DNA of 64,000 bases, taken from Nonomuraea endophytica (GTDB taxonomy: Bacteria > Actinomycetota > Actinomycetes > Streptosporangiales > Streptosporangiaceae). Position 1 is the first letter of the stretch. Each line of letters opens with the position of its first letter. The stretch lies in NCBI RefSeq assembly GCF_014203235.1, contig NZ_JACHIN010000001.1, forward strand, positions 1,116,001 through 1,180,000, written 5' to 3'. The notes beneath the pieces were generated by a model, which saw only the letters and a list, made by a program, of their open reading frames with translations, searched no databases and had not been told where the DNA came from. Shown in pieces: positions 7,389 through 16,422 of the stretch. Made by a program: the position numbers and the translations under genes.

Positions 7389-9450
7389 GAAACGATGAGG
7401 GATCTCCGTGCCAAGAAACGTGGAGCCGCTCCCTGGCCCGAGTGCAGGCGACAAAGAGCAGGCAGCGTTCCCGCTGGAGGTCGTTGGCGTGGCGGGTCGC
7501 GTCCTCTTCTCGAGGGGTGACCGCGCTCGGGGCCGGCAGTTGGTTCACGCCGACACCGATCACCGCGACGCACCGGAACTCCAACCCTTTCATCCGGTGC
7601 ATGGTGGTGACCCGCACCTGGCCTTCAGCACCGTCCGTGTCGCGAGAGAGATAGCCGACGTCGATACGGGCTCGTCGCAACGCCTCGACCGCCGCCTGCC
7701 CGATGGTCTCGGACCGTGTCGCGACGCCGATCTCCTCGGGGAGAACTCCCGCGTCGAGCCAGGTGCGTACCTCCTCGACCAGCCGGGACAGTTCGGCGTT
7801 CCTGGTCGCCGCGCCGTACAGCTTGGGCCTGTCACCGTGCACCTCGGAGCGACACCCGGTGAGGCCCGTCCGGGAACCGTCGAGATCATCGATCTTCTCT
7901 CCGGCAAGCATCACGCAACTCCAGGCGAGAATCTCTTCCGTGGTCCGATAGTTGATCTTCAAACGCGTGGATCTGCCCGCGATCTGAATACCGACCGAAC
8001 TCAGCGAGACGCGGTTGTCGTAGATTCGCTGGTGGGTGTCACTGGCGAGGAAAAGGTCGTTCGCTCCCTTGGCCACCGCCGCACGAACTACCCGCCACCG
8101 AACCGGGTGCAGGTCCTGCGCCTCGTCCACGATGACATGGTCGTACGGACACAGGTCCAGTTCCCGCATGGCCCGTGTCGCCTCCACGCAGACCGTTTCG
8201 AAGGTGCGGTAGTTGTTCTCCGCCAGCTCTTGCTCGAATTCGGCGATCGCCCGCCAGACCTGCGCCCGCTGCAACGATCCGAGCCGCCGCCCACGTCCAA
8301 TTCTCCTGGCGGACAAGTAGCCATCGGACGAAGTAATCTCCTGGGCGAGGACGACCTGCCTCCACTCCTCGGCCAAGAACCTCTCGGTGAAGTCGAGCTC
8401 GCGACGGCGGATCACTTGCCGCCAGAGTTCTTTCTCCTCCTCGTCCCGGAGTAGCGTGAACTTACCTACGTGCCGCCTGGCGACTTGGTCCACGGTGAGC
8501 ACATCGACGCGCGAGAGCACCTCGTCGTCGGTTTCCAACAGTCGCAGCGATTTGGCCAGCGAACGGGCGAGCGTAGCGGTGAAGGTGGCGAGCAGAACCC
8601 GGCCGCCCTGCCGGGCCAGGTGTCTGGCCCGATGCAGCGCGACCACGGTCTTTCCTGTGCCGGGGCCGCCGGTGACCTGCGCCGGACCTAGGTGCGATTG
8701 GAACGCGGCCTCCCGTTGCAACGGATGCAGGTAGACCCGCCATCGGGCGAAAGGCTTGTTAAACAGCTCCATGAGCTCTTCCGGTCCCTCCACGAGTGCC
8801 ACCTTGTGTGGCATTCGCTTCGCGGCCTCCGCGAGATCGTTCGGATCGATCTTCTCAGGTACGGCTGCGCCAACCACGTCGTCCCAGACGTCCTCCGGCG
8901 ACATTCCGGCTGCCAGCCCAAAGAGTACGTCGAACTGGACCTGGGGCAACTTGCCGTCCAGCGCCTCCAGCATGGCCACGTCCGTGAGCATCCTGGCGAA
9001 CTTGAGCATCTGGTCATCAATGCCGAGCCTGGCCAGGTCGGCATCGGCGACGTGCTCGAACAGCGGGCGGGCGGCCTCCACCGGCGCGTGCGTCAGTGTC
9101 TCGATGGTTGTGTCGATGATCGCGTCATCGCGAATCTCCATGTGGCCGGTGGCCATGTTGACCGTGGCGCGCCGGTGCCGTACCCAGTCATAGGCCTCTT
9201 CGTGCGTGTCCACCTTGAGCAGGGTGAAGTGATCGCCCTGCTCGGGGACGAGCACAATACCGCGGTACTTCAGGTCGATCCGGATGCTCTTGAACCGCGG
9301 ATCACGGATGTCCTGGAGCTTTTCCAGGTGCGCTCCGGTGTGCGCGTTCTGCTCGAACTTCTTAATCGCTTCGAGCACCTTGCTTTGGATGGGGCGCTCC
9401 AGCCGAATGAGATCCTGCAGGAAATCCTGATGGATACCCAGTCGTGGCAT
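7369..9450 (-). CDS. UvrD-family helicase with N-terminal RelE/ParE-like domain
   Basis: A 693-residue protein starting MPRLGIHQDFLQDLIRLERP; the start at 9450 follows GAGGAGGGG. Residues 1-90 (FLQDLIRLER, AHLEKLQDIRDPRFKSIRID, VLVPEQGDHFTLLKVDTHEE) look like the RelE/ParE fold found in front of some superfamily 1 helicases. The helicase core follows: Walker A TGGPGTGKTVVAL near residue 263, TFTATLARSL, Walker B VIVDEAQDL near 442, INYRTTEEI, TMHRMKGLEF, and the C-terminal VACTRARERLHV (motif VI). It probably translocates on single-stranded DNA with 3'-5' polarity. It is the last gene of the five-gene minus-strand operon, 45 bp after drmB. Whether the RelE-like domain cleaves RNA is unknown. 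Confidence 0.9.
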   Translation of the reverse strand: MPRLGIHQDFLQDLIRLERPIQSKVLEAIKKFEQNAHTGAHLEKLQDIRDPRFKSIRIDLKYRGIVLVPEQGDHFTLLKVDTHEEAYDWVRHRRATVNMATGHMEIRDDAIIDTTIETLTHAPVEAARPLFEHVADADLARLGIDDQMLKFARMLTDVAMLEALDGKLPQVQFDVLFGLAAGMSPEDVWDDVVGAAVPEKIDPNDLAEAAKRMPHKVALVEGPEELMELFNKPFARWRVYLHPLQREAAFQSHLGPAQVTGGPGTGKTVVALHRARHLARQGGRVLLATFTATLARSLAKSLRLLETDDEVLSRVDVLTVDQVARRHVGKFTLLRDEEEKELWRQVIRRRELDFTERFLAEEWRQVVLAQEITSSDGYLSARRIGRGRRLGSLQRAQVWRAIAEFEQELAENNYRTFETVCVEATRAMRELDLCPYDHVIVDEAQDLHPVRWRVVRAAVAKGANDLFLASDTHQRIYDNRVSLSSVGIQIAGRSTRLKINYRTTEEILAWSCVMLAGEKIDDLDGSRTGLTGCRSEVHGDRPKLYGAATRNAELSRLVEEVRTWLDAGVLPEEIGVATRSETIGQAAVEALRRARIDVGYLSRDTDGAEGQVRVTTMHRMKGLEFRCVAVIGVGVNQLPAPSAVTPREEDATRHANDLQRERCLLFVACTRARERLHVSWHGDPSSFLNLASG

Positions 9451-9495
9451 GCGCCCCTCCTCATGTGGTCTCACGGACCCGGGAGACCACGGTAG

Positions 9496-11367
9496 TCAGT
9501 TGCCTTGCTTGAAGAACCCGGTCGAAGAGTCCTCCGGGGTGCCGATCAACATCGCCCGGTCCAGAAAGACGTTGTTCGTCTCACAACTCGTCTCCGGCAG
9601 CAGAACGCATGCGTAACACGCGGCCAGATTGAGACTGTCGAGGCCGCTGGCCTCCGACTCCATGCAGGGCGGATCCTGGGAGCACCACTCGGTCCGGCCC
9701 AAGGCCGCCTCCAGCGTTTCGTGGAGTTTGCGATGCTCCCCCTGGGCGACGACGCCGCCGAGGGAACCCGCCGAGTCGCTGGTGGCGGTGTAGATCAGGA
9801 TTCCGGCCATATCCTTGTCGACGTAAAGCCGCTCGCGCAGGGCCGCGGCCGGATAGCCGCAGTCCAGGCTCCACTCGTTGACAAGGACGTGAGCAAGGGT
9901 GTGGAGGAGTATGTAGCGGGCGGTCACCGGGGATTTGATGTCAGACGGTGGCCTCTTACTGCCGGCTCTCTCAGCCCGCTCACGCAGGAGCGCAGTGTGA
10001 TTGGTCCAGATCTTGCGGGCGCGCGCTCGGGGGCCGGGCCGCTGTTCCCACGGCTTCAGCAGATCGTCGTTGACGGCGATGAAGACACCTTCGCCACTGA
10101 CCTCGATGGCAGGTAGCCAGTCCATGGTCTTCTTGGCCATCGCGGATCGACGCTTGTCTCCACCTGCGGGATCAGGAAGATCTACCCGAGTGAACGACTC
10201 CAGGGCCCGAACCTCGCGAAGGCGTTTGACGAGCATGGAACGCTTGAGCCCATAGGGCAGAGGCATATCGTCCGTGAGCGCAGAGACACATTCGAAATCG
10301 CGATCCGCATTACCGGTGCCGTCGGAGAGCTGTGCGTACTCCTCTCGACGTAGCTCGTTGGCCGACTCCAGCATTGGCTGCTCATCAGAGTCGGGCAATG
10401 CGCTGGCCTCCAGTGCCCACCTGCGGTGGAGGGCGTCCAGCACCTGCTCGGGCGTGAATTGGCCATCGTTTACGATGTCACTCTTCGCGATCATCTTGAG
10501 GATGACCTGCTCCGGTACTTCGTCGAGCAACTCACTCCACTCGCCGAAGCGCGGGTTGAGCCGCTGCTGCAGCGTCTCCGACCATGGCGGAATCGACAAC
10601 GCCGAACGTGTGATTCCGAACCAGGCGGCCGAGGCGCCTCGCTGAAGCGTTCGGGGCGTCGCCGAACAACCTGACTCATCGGCCTTCCAGCCGAGCCAGG
10701 GACGCCGTCCACCGCACTTGATGCCCAGCTCCTTCATGGCGTTGCGTCCGAACGCTCCTTCCAAGGACGCCGGCCGAACTCCGCAGGAGCACTTGATCAC
10801 GACCGATCGGAGAGACGCGGTCTGGCCGGTAGTCTCCAGCCTGAGCTCGTGCTCGGCCCCCTCGTTCTCTTCGCCGGTCCGATCGCTCTTCCGGTGCAGC
10901 CAAGCTGAGTACGGAAAGTCGTCCAGGTGTCCGTCCTCGCAGGCAATGACGAATCGGGAGGGGGTCAACGGTCTGGCACAGTCGCCGCATTGGCTCTGGC
11001 CATGGGGCGAGCCGAATCTTCTGAAGGCCTGAAGCTTCTTACAGGAAGCGCAGGAGTACATCTCCGGGAACAGTCGAACTTTGATTCCGTTCCCCGAAGG
11101 CGGCTCGTCAGCGGGGGGCAGCTGGAACTTCGCCACGCCGAGCCAGTGCTGAAGCCGAGGCTCGTAGATAACGTCGGAGGGCCATACCCGCCAGCTGTCG
11201 ATTCCACTGACAACATACGACTGATCCTCGATCGCGATCATCGACCCAACGCCATACGTGGTGATCGTCTGTGCCCGCCGAACCGCGCCCAGAGGCTTCT
11301 TGGTGACCTCAGCCTCGCCATTTGCCGCGGTCTGCCGAGTCCGCGTACTACGAAGTCCCATTGTCAC
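9496..11367 (-). CDS. drmB: DrmB-like protein (DUF1998)
   Basis: A 623-residue protein. The N-terminal VRRAQTITTYGVGSMIAIED is the DrmB signature (RRSQLITTYGVGS-like). A CxxC...CxxC pair (YSCASCKK and SQCGDCAR) suggests a zinc ribbon. The C-terminal DUF1998 part has ILLHTLAHVLVNEWSLDCGY, GILIYTATSDSAGSLGGV and a second Cys cluster (EWCSQDPPC, ACYACVLLPETSC). In DISARM, DrmB forms a complex with the helicase DrmA that acts on incoming DNA. The GTG start at 11367 overlaps the upstream drmA stop as GTGA, so the two are translationally coupled; an ATG six bases downstream is the alternative start. Identification of the family is confident; assignment to classical DISARM is not, because drmC is missing. 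Confidence 0.9.
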   Translation of the reverse strand: MTMGLRSTRTRQTAANGEAEVTKKPLGAVRRAQTITTYGVGSMIAIEDQSYVVSGIDSWRVWPSDVIYEPRLQHWLGVAKFQLPPADEPPSGNGIKVRLFPEMYSCASCKKLQAFRRFGSPHGQSQCGDCARPLTPSRFVIACEDGHLDDFPYSAWLHRKSDRTGEENEGAEHELRLETTGQTASLRSVVIKCSCGVRPASLEGAFGRNAMKELGIKCGGRRPWLGWKADESGCSATPRTLQRGASAAWFGITRSALSIPPWSETLQQRLNPRFGEWSELLDEVPEQVILKMIAKSDIVNDGQFTPEQVLDALHRRWALEASALPDSDEQPMLESANELRREEYAQLSDGTGNADRDFECVSALTDDMPLPYGLKRSMLVKRLREVRALESFTRVDLPDPAGGDKRRSAMAKKTMDWLPAIEVSGEGVFIAVNDDLLKPWEQRPGPRARARKIWTNHTALLRERAERAGSKRPPSDIKSPVTARYILLHTLAHVLVNEWSLDCGYPAAALRERLYVDKDMAGILIYTATSDSAGSLGGVVAQGEHRKLHETLEAALGRTEWCSQDPPCMESEASGLDSLNLAACYACVLLPETSCETNNVFLDRAMLIGTPEDSSTGFFKQGN

Positions 11368-14300
11368 TGCTCCCGGTACAGGTCGGATTCGGCATCAACA
11401 TCGCGCAGGCTCCACAGAGTGGGGATCGCCCGGGCAAGGTCCGTATCGGTGTGGGCGCGAAGCAAGGCCGTATCTGGATCGCGACGTTCGCTTCGCTTGA
11501 ACCGATGCTTGGCCGCATAGACCAACTCGTCGTTGCCATCGGCCAGTCGCACCCAATGGGCGACGATGTCGTTGAGGTCTGTTTCGGTCCCGGCCAGCTC
11601 CTCTTCCGCCACCGCCCGCACTCGTGCCAGGATCAGGTCCCTCAGCTCTTCGATCCGGTTCATATGCTTGTTCACGGCCGCCGCCGCGCTATTGAGTCGA
11701 AGCTCCGGGTGGATAAGCCTGGCCATACCCACGAGCACGGCGTGAAGCGCCCGGTCCCTGGCCCGCGGCGAGAACGGCGTAACGCTGGTCGACTCGACCT
11801 GTCGGTAGAGCGCCGAGTGGTAAGGCACAAAGCTCTCGTAGTGCGAACGGTCACGCGAACGGTTCGCGTTGTAGAGCATCACGACCAGCCCCGGGTGCTG
11901 ACGCCCGACCCGACTGCTCGACTGGATGTATTCGGCTGTGGTCTGAGGCTGACCCATGAGCGCCACCAGGCCAAGCCGGTCCACGTCCACACCGACCGAG
12001 ATCATGTTGGTCGCGAGCACGGTGTCGAAGACACTGTCATCGGGATGCCTGGTCTCCAGGTCCTTCAGCCTTGTCGGAATATCGCTGGACCTGACCCGGC
12101 TGGTCAGCTCCGTGTTTCGATCGGCCCGCCGCGTCGTTTCCTCGTGCCGCTTGGCGAGCACCTTCAACCGGTCCTGAACGTCGTCGGCCACCTGTAGGTC
12201 AGCCGCGGCCAGGATTCGGAGACTGCTGAAGTAGCCCACCAGCGTCCAGTAGGCATCACGGACCGCTTCGGAGCCATCGATGTTCCCGGCATGGTGCAGC
12301 AACGCCGCGTAGGCCCGGATCAGGAGACTCGCCTGGCTGAGGTTGGGTGCGAGTAGTCCCACGTAGTACCTCGAGGCCTTGACCTCAGCGGGGGTCTCGA
12401 CCGCGAACCAGGAGTCTCGGGCGTCGAGACCGGCCGGCGGGAACTGAGCGACCTCTCGGTCGAAGAGCCGCTTGACCTGCTCCTTCGCGCGCCTGATGGT
12501 GGCGGTCGAGGCGATGACCTTGGGGGTGTCGGCCGCCACGTCGATCGCAGCCTCGTAGAGACCGGTGAGGCTACCGAGGGGACCTGAGATCAGATGCAGT
12601 TCGTCCTGGACGATCAGCTCCGGCGGCAGGGTTCCCTTCCGGTCCCGGTTGAAGAGCGCGGCGACCTCCGGACGCCAGGTGATCTGTGCGAACTTGTCGA
12701 CAGTCGCGATGATCAGCGTCGGTCGGACCCTGTAGATCTTTTCGTCCACCACGTGCACGGGGAGCTCGTTGTGGAACCAGCAATCCACGTCGGCGCAGTG
12801 GATACGCATCCGGGACGTCTCGACGTCCACCTCGTACTCGTTCGGCCCCATGGCAGTGCCGCACCAGGGGCAGAATCGCAGCTGGACCGGGTTTTCCTTG
12901 TGCAATTCCTGGCCATCTCGAAGCTTCTCGAGACTGACGGCGGCGTCCTTGAGCTTGTTCGGGGTGGCGGCCGCGCCCACCCACATGCCGATGGAGATGA
13001 CCTCGTCGCCGAGTTCCTTCGGCCGCTCGTCGCGGATGATCTCCATTGCACAGATCAGGGCGGCTGCGCGCTCGAACTGCTGAAGGGTCAGCAGCCGAAG
13101 GGTGTACCGCATGATCGCAGTGACGCCGCCGCCCTCCTCCCCCTTACGAAGCCGCCGAAGGAAGATCGTGAACGCGATGATGCCCAGGTACGCCTCGGTC
13201 TTGCCACCACCGGTGGGAAACCAGAGCAGGTCCGCCTTCCGCCGGTCCGGATGGTCCGGGTCTACGACGCCGTTCAGGCAGAGCAGTAGGAAGGCGATCT
13301 GGAACGGGTACCAGACGCCCTCGGCAGGTTTCGGCTCTCCTTTCCTCCCGCCCTTGATCCAACTGGTCCGGGCCCGCTGGACCGCCATGGCCTCGTTCGC
13401 GTAGCGGAACGCGGTCATGGTGTGTGGGTCTCGCTGCAGGGTTTCGATACCGGCGACCATCCGGTCACAGGCTGCCTCGCACAACTTGATCTGCTCCCGT
13501 GCGGCCTGAGCGAAATCGGTGTCACCAAGCAGTCGGGACTCCTCGGCTCGCTCCGCGATCCAGGCCCGGTACCCCTCGACCACCCCACGCAGCCCATTGA
13601 GGATCTCTTCATCGGACCCTCTCGCCAGGTCGATCATGCGCAGGGCCGACCTGTCGATGTCTGGGTTGGAGGCGGTAAGCAGTACCTCGCGAGTTGGCAC
13701 GAACTCGCTCCAGATCGCCGAAACCCCTGCCGGCGTCGGCGAGAGCAGCGCCTCGTCGCGCGGAACAGGTGGTGTCCAGGCCCAGTCGGCGGCGCAGCCG
13801 TGACCCACGGCGAAGTTGGGCGCGTAGCGGTAGAGGAGGCGATTGGTCTTGATCTCTTCTTCGTCCGCCCCCACGGGTACGGGACGCTCCACGAACGGAG
13901 CGAGCCCCTCGGCTCCGGAGACGCGGATCTCCGGCTGGAAGAACGCGTAGGCGTCCCAGATGCCGGTCGGCTCAAGCTCGTGGACATTGACCAATGCCAC
14001 CGTGACAGCGACCGCACCGTTCACGGGCTTGCGCACCCGCACGCGAAGCTGCAGCCCTGGAACTAGAGGGTCAGGCATCGGACTGGGCGCGAGTACGTCC
14101 ACGGTGACCGGGTTCAGGTCGAGCCGTCGACGTCGCCAGCGAAGAGTCAGCTCCTCAGTGGCGCGACGCTCGGCTCGATGGGCTTTCACCGGTCGTCCGG
14201 ACTCGTCCACTGGTTCGTACACGGCGGCGGCGACCGTCACCGTGATCGTGCGTGAGATCTCCGGGTTGACCGCGAAGGTCAGACCCATCGACGAGGGAGC

Positions 14301-14564
14301 CTGGTTGTTGGCGAGGGAAACTCCGGTGTCCGGAGCATCATCCGTGGCGTTGTTCTCCGCGCCAAGATCGTTGTCGCGCTCAATGGCCTCTTCGAACATT
14401 ACCTCCCGGTCACGACGCTGCGGGTAGAGCACTCCCGAAGCGTAGGTGGTCGCCGGCGAGTCCTTGAGAATCTCGTCATCGCCACCCACTGGGCCGACCG
14501 TGTCGAGCCTGAGGCGCCTGACCAGCTCACCTCGGAAGGCGTAATGCTCAGTGTGATTCGCCAT
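11364..14564 (-). CDS. drmA: DrmA-like superfamily 2 helicase
   Basis: A 1066-residue protein starting MANHTEHYAFRGELVRRLRL; the start at 14564 is preceded by GAAGGAA. The N-terminal region contains the DrmA-type YASGVLYPQRRD segment followed by a long beta-rich domain. Helicase motifs follow: Walker A FPTGGGKTEAY near residue 451, DELH in the DEAD position (LIVQDELHLISGP) near 653, IASTATIRRA (motif III), and QSSSRVGRQHPG (motif VI) near 883. In DISARM, DrmA is the helicase that with DrmB blocks unmodified phage DNA. The start overlaps the upstream UvrD gene by 17 bp and its end overlaps drmB by 4 bp. Confidence 0.9.
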   Translation of the reverse strand: MANHTEHYAFRGELVRRLRLDTVGPVGGDDEILKDSPATTYASGVLYPQRRDREVMFEEAIERDNDLGAENNATDDAPDTGVSLANNQAPSSMGLTFAVNPEISRTITVTVAAAVYEPVDESGRPVKAHRAERRATEELTLRWRRRRLDLNPVTVDVLAPSPMPDPLVPGLQLRVRVRKPVNGAVAVTVALVNVHELEPTGIWDAYAFFQPEIRVSGAEGLAPFVERPVPVGADEEEIKTNRLLYRYAPNFAVGHGCAADWAWTPPVPRDEALLSPTPAGVSAIWSEFVPTREVLLTASNPDIDRSALRMIDLARGSDEEILNGLRGVVEGYRAWIAERAEESRLLGDTDFAQAAREQIKLCEAACDRMVAGIETLQRDPHTMTAFRYANEAMAVQRARTSWIKGGRKGEPKPAEGVWYPFQIAFLLLCLNGVVDPDHPDRRKADLLWFPTGGGKTEAYLGIIAFTIFLRRLRKGEEGGGVTAIMRYTLRLLTLQQFERAAALICAMEIIRDERPKELGDEVISIGMWVGAAATPNKLKDAAVSLEKLRDGQELHKENPVQLRFCPWCGTAMGPNEYEVDVETSRMRIHCADVDCWFHNELPVHVVDEKIYRVRPTLIIATVDKFAQITWRPEVAALFNRDRKGTLPPELIVQDELHLISGPLGSLTGLYEAAIDVAADTPKVIASTATIRRAKEQVKRLFDREVAQFPPAGLDARDSWFAVETPAEVKASRYYVGLLAPNLSQASLLIRAYAALLHHAGNIDGSEAVRDAYWTLVGYFSSLRILAAADLQVADDVQDRLKVLAKRHEETTRRADRNTELTSRVRSSDIPTRLKDLETRHPDDSVFDTVLATNMISVGVDVDRLGLVALMGQPQTTAEYIQSSSRVGRQHPGLVVMLYNANRSRDRSHYESFVPYHSALYRQVESTSVTPFSPRARDRALHAVLVGMARLIHPELRLNSAAAAVNKHMNRIEELRDLILARVRAVAEEELAGTETDLNDIVAHWVRLADGNDELVYAAKHRFKRSERRDPDTALLRAHTDTDLARAIPTLWSLRDVDAESDLYREQ

Positions 14565-16422
14565 CGAGTTCCTTCTTGTCCCAGGTGAAGACGGACAGGC
14601 CGACCAGGCGAGGCGCAAGCCATACACCGTGCTCATTGAGGCCGGCCCGAACCCCCGCCGCCGCGTTTCCCGTCACGGTTTCCACAACATCGACGCGGAC
14701 CCCGGAGATACTCGCCGGGAAGTTCCGCGGAATGTAGTTGTTGCCGTTCTTCAGATGCTTGTAGAGGTCTTGGCGGAACTCCTCCGAGGCCGTCCCGATG
14801 GGCCGGTCGTTGTGCAGGAGCAGGTAGGGCGGGCTCTCCAGAAGCCCGATCGGCTCCGAATGGAGCCGCTCCAGTCTCACCGCGTCCCCCGGCCGTACCG
14901 CCGTCGACAGGTACTCCTGCAACTCGACCGCGTCGGCATGGAAGTCGACTGTGCCCGCCGGGTACTCGGTTTGCACGTCCTCGCCCCGTAGTTCCAACCC
15001 CATCCGCATCCAGCCCTTGTAGCCGGGCCGGGACCATCGGAAGGTGCGCTTGTCCACCTTGACGAACCGCAGAGCCGTGCCGTCCAGCCGATAGAGCTCC
15101 CGGCGCGGTCTCGTCATGGCCACGTACAGCAGCCGGGCTTCCTCGGCCGCACCCCGCTCGTCGCCACTCCGCCCCTCGCGGATGGGCCCGGGATCCAGCA
15201 CGAGGACCCGGTCGAACTCAAGGCCCTTGGCCCTGTGGAAGGAGGACACCACAAGCTTGGCCGGAGGCTGCGCAGTCAATTCGTCGGGCAGGCGACCAGC
15301 GGCGATAGCCGTACGCACCTTGGACAGGTCCAGCATCCGATCGGATCCCCGACCCGAGCCCGTGCGCCGGAGCAGCCGCCAGAGCTGGTCCGCGTCGGAA
15401 CGTGCCACCAGTTCGTCGAACTTCTCCCGGCTGATCGTGGAGGAGCTCCGCCGGGCCATTAACTGGCCCAGCCATGCGGGGACCGCCCGATCCCGATCCG
15501 ACCGCTGCAGGCGATGCTCCACCCCGATCGCGTGCAGCTTCTCGGAGATCAGCAGCGCTTGTCCGTTTGTTCGGCACAAGATCGCGGCCGACCCGTCGAA
15601 ACTGGTCAGCGCGGCCGCGGCCAGTTCGTCGAACCCTCCCAAGTCCAGGACGCCATGGAGGGATGCACGCAGTTCCTCGTACACCCTTTCACCGGCCGCG
15701 TTGTCCGACTCCGCCAGCCGCCGTAGCCGCGGCCCGAAGTCGAGGGCGACCATGGCATCGTCAGCCTGGGCGCGGAAGTTCTTGGTCAGCGACAGCTCGG
15801 TCAGATCCTCACCGAAGGTGCCACGAAGCCACTCGAAGAATCGGTTGATCTCCTTGGTGCGCTCCCCGGGATCACGGACGGTGAAGCCGTAGATGGACTG
15901 CGCGGGGTCTCCGACCACGGTAAACCCGCAGTCATACCGATCGAGGATCGCTTCCACCAAGTCCCTGCGCTCCCCGACAAGGTCTTGGACCTCGTCGATG
16001 ACCACATGACTCAGATTGTGCTCATACAACTCGTCGGATTTCGCTGCGTCGATCGCATCCCTCGCGCCGGCGATGCGCGCCTCAAACGATTTTGTGGCCC
16101 ACTCCCCCATGGCATCCACCTGGGTGAGCACGTCGAGTGCCCAGGAGTCGAAAGTCTGCACCCGGACAAACCTTGCGGCTTCGCCGTAGCGGGAGAGGCG
16201 GTTCTTGAGTTCGCGCACGGCGGCGCGGGAAAAGGTGAGCACCAGGATCTCGCCGGCACTCAGGTCTTCTTCGGTCACCAGCCAGTCCAGGCGACGAATC
16301 AGAGTGTGGGTCTTGCCCGCACCGGCCTCGGCCGTAACCAGGACCCGAGCCGCAGCGGGCTGCTCAACGACAGCCCGCTGCTCCGCGGTGAGCGGGGGAG
16401 AGCCTTCGTAGGCGTCGCTCAC
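14548..16422 (-). CDS. UvrD/REP-type superfamily 1 helicase
   Basis: A 624-residue protein. Motifs in order: Walker A TAEAGAGKTHTL (about residues 30-41), LTFSRAAVRELKNRL (Ia), VVIDEVQDL (II), VVGDPAQSIYGF (III), LTKNFRA (IV), SFHRAKGLEFDRVLVLDPG (V) and LLYVAMTRPRRELY (VI). The last 200 residues form a C-terminal domain I do not recognise (from about YKGWMRMGLELRGEDV on). It is likely a DNA translocase working with the drmA/drmB pair. The start overlaps the upstream giant gene as ATGA and the end overlaps drmA by 17 bp, indicating one polycistronic message. It is distinct in sequence from the other UvrD protein of this operon. Confidence 0.9.
   Translation of the reverse strand: MSDAYEGSPPLTAEQRAVVEQPAAARVLVTAEAGAGKTHTLIRRLDWLVTEEDLSAGEILVLTFSRAAVRELKNRLSRYGEAARFVRVQTFDSWALDVLTQVDAMGEWATKSFEARIAGARDAIDAAKSDELYEHNLSHVVIDEVQDLVGERRDLVEAILDRYDCGFTVVGDPAQSIYGFTVRDPGERTKEINRFFEWLRGTFGEDLTELSLTKNFRAQADDAMVALDFGPRLRRLAESDNAAGERVYEELRASLHGVLDLGGFDELAAAALTSFDGSAAILCRTNGQALLISEKLHAIGVEHRLQRSDRDRAVPAWLGQLMARRSSSTISREKFDELVARSDADQLWRLLRRTGSGRGSDRMLDLSKVRTAIAAGRLPDELTAQPPAKLVVSSFHRAKGLEFDRVLVLDPGPIREGRSGDERGAAEEARLLYVAMTRPRRELYRLDGTALRFVKVDKRTFRWSRPGYKGWMRMGLELRGEDVQTEYPAGTVDFHADAVELQEYLSTAVRPGDAVRLERLHSEPIGLLESPPYLLLHNDRPIGTASEEFRQDLYKHLKNGNNYIPRNFPASISGVRVDVVETVTGNAAAGVRAGLNEHGVWLAPRLVGLSVFTWDKKELDGESH

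Noticed and set aside
11364..14636. Earlier DrmA start at 14636
   Set aside because: The extra 24 residues overlap the UvrD gene and lack family likeness; ATG 14564 has a GAAGGAA ribosome-binding site.
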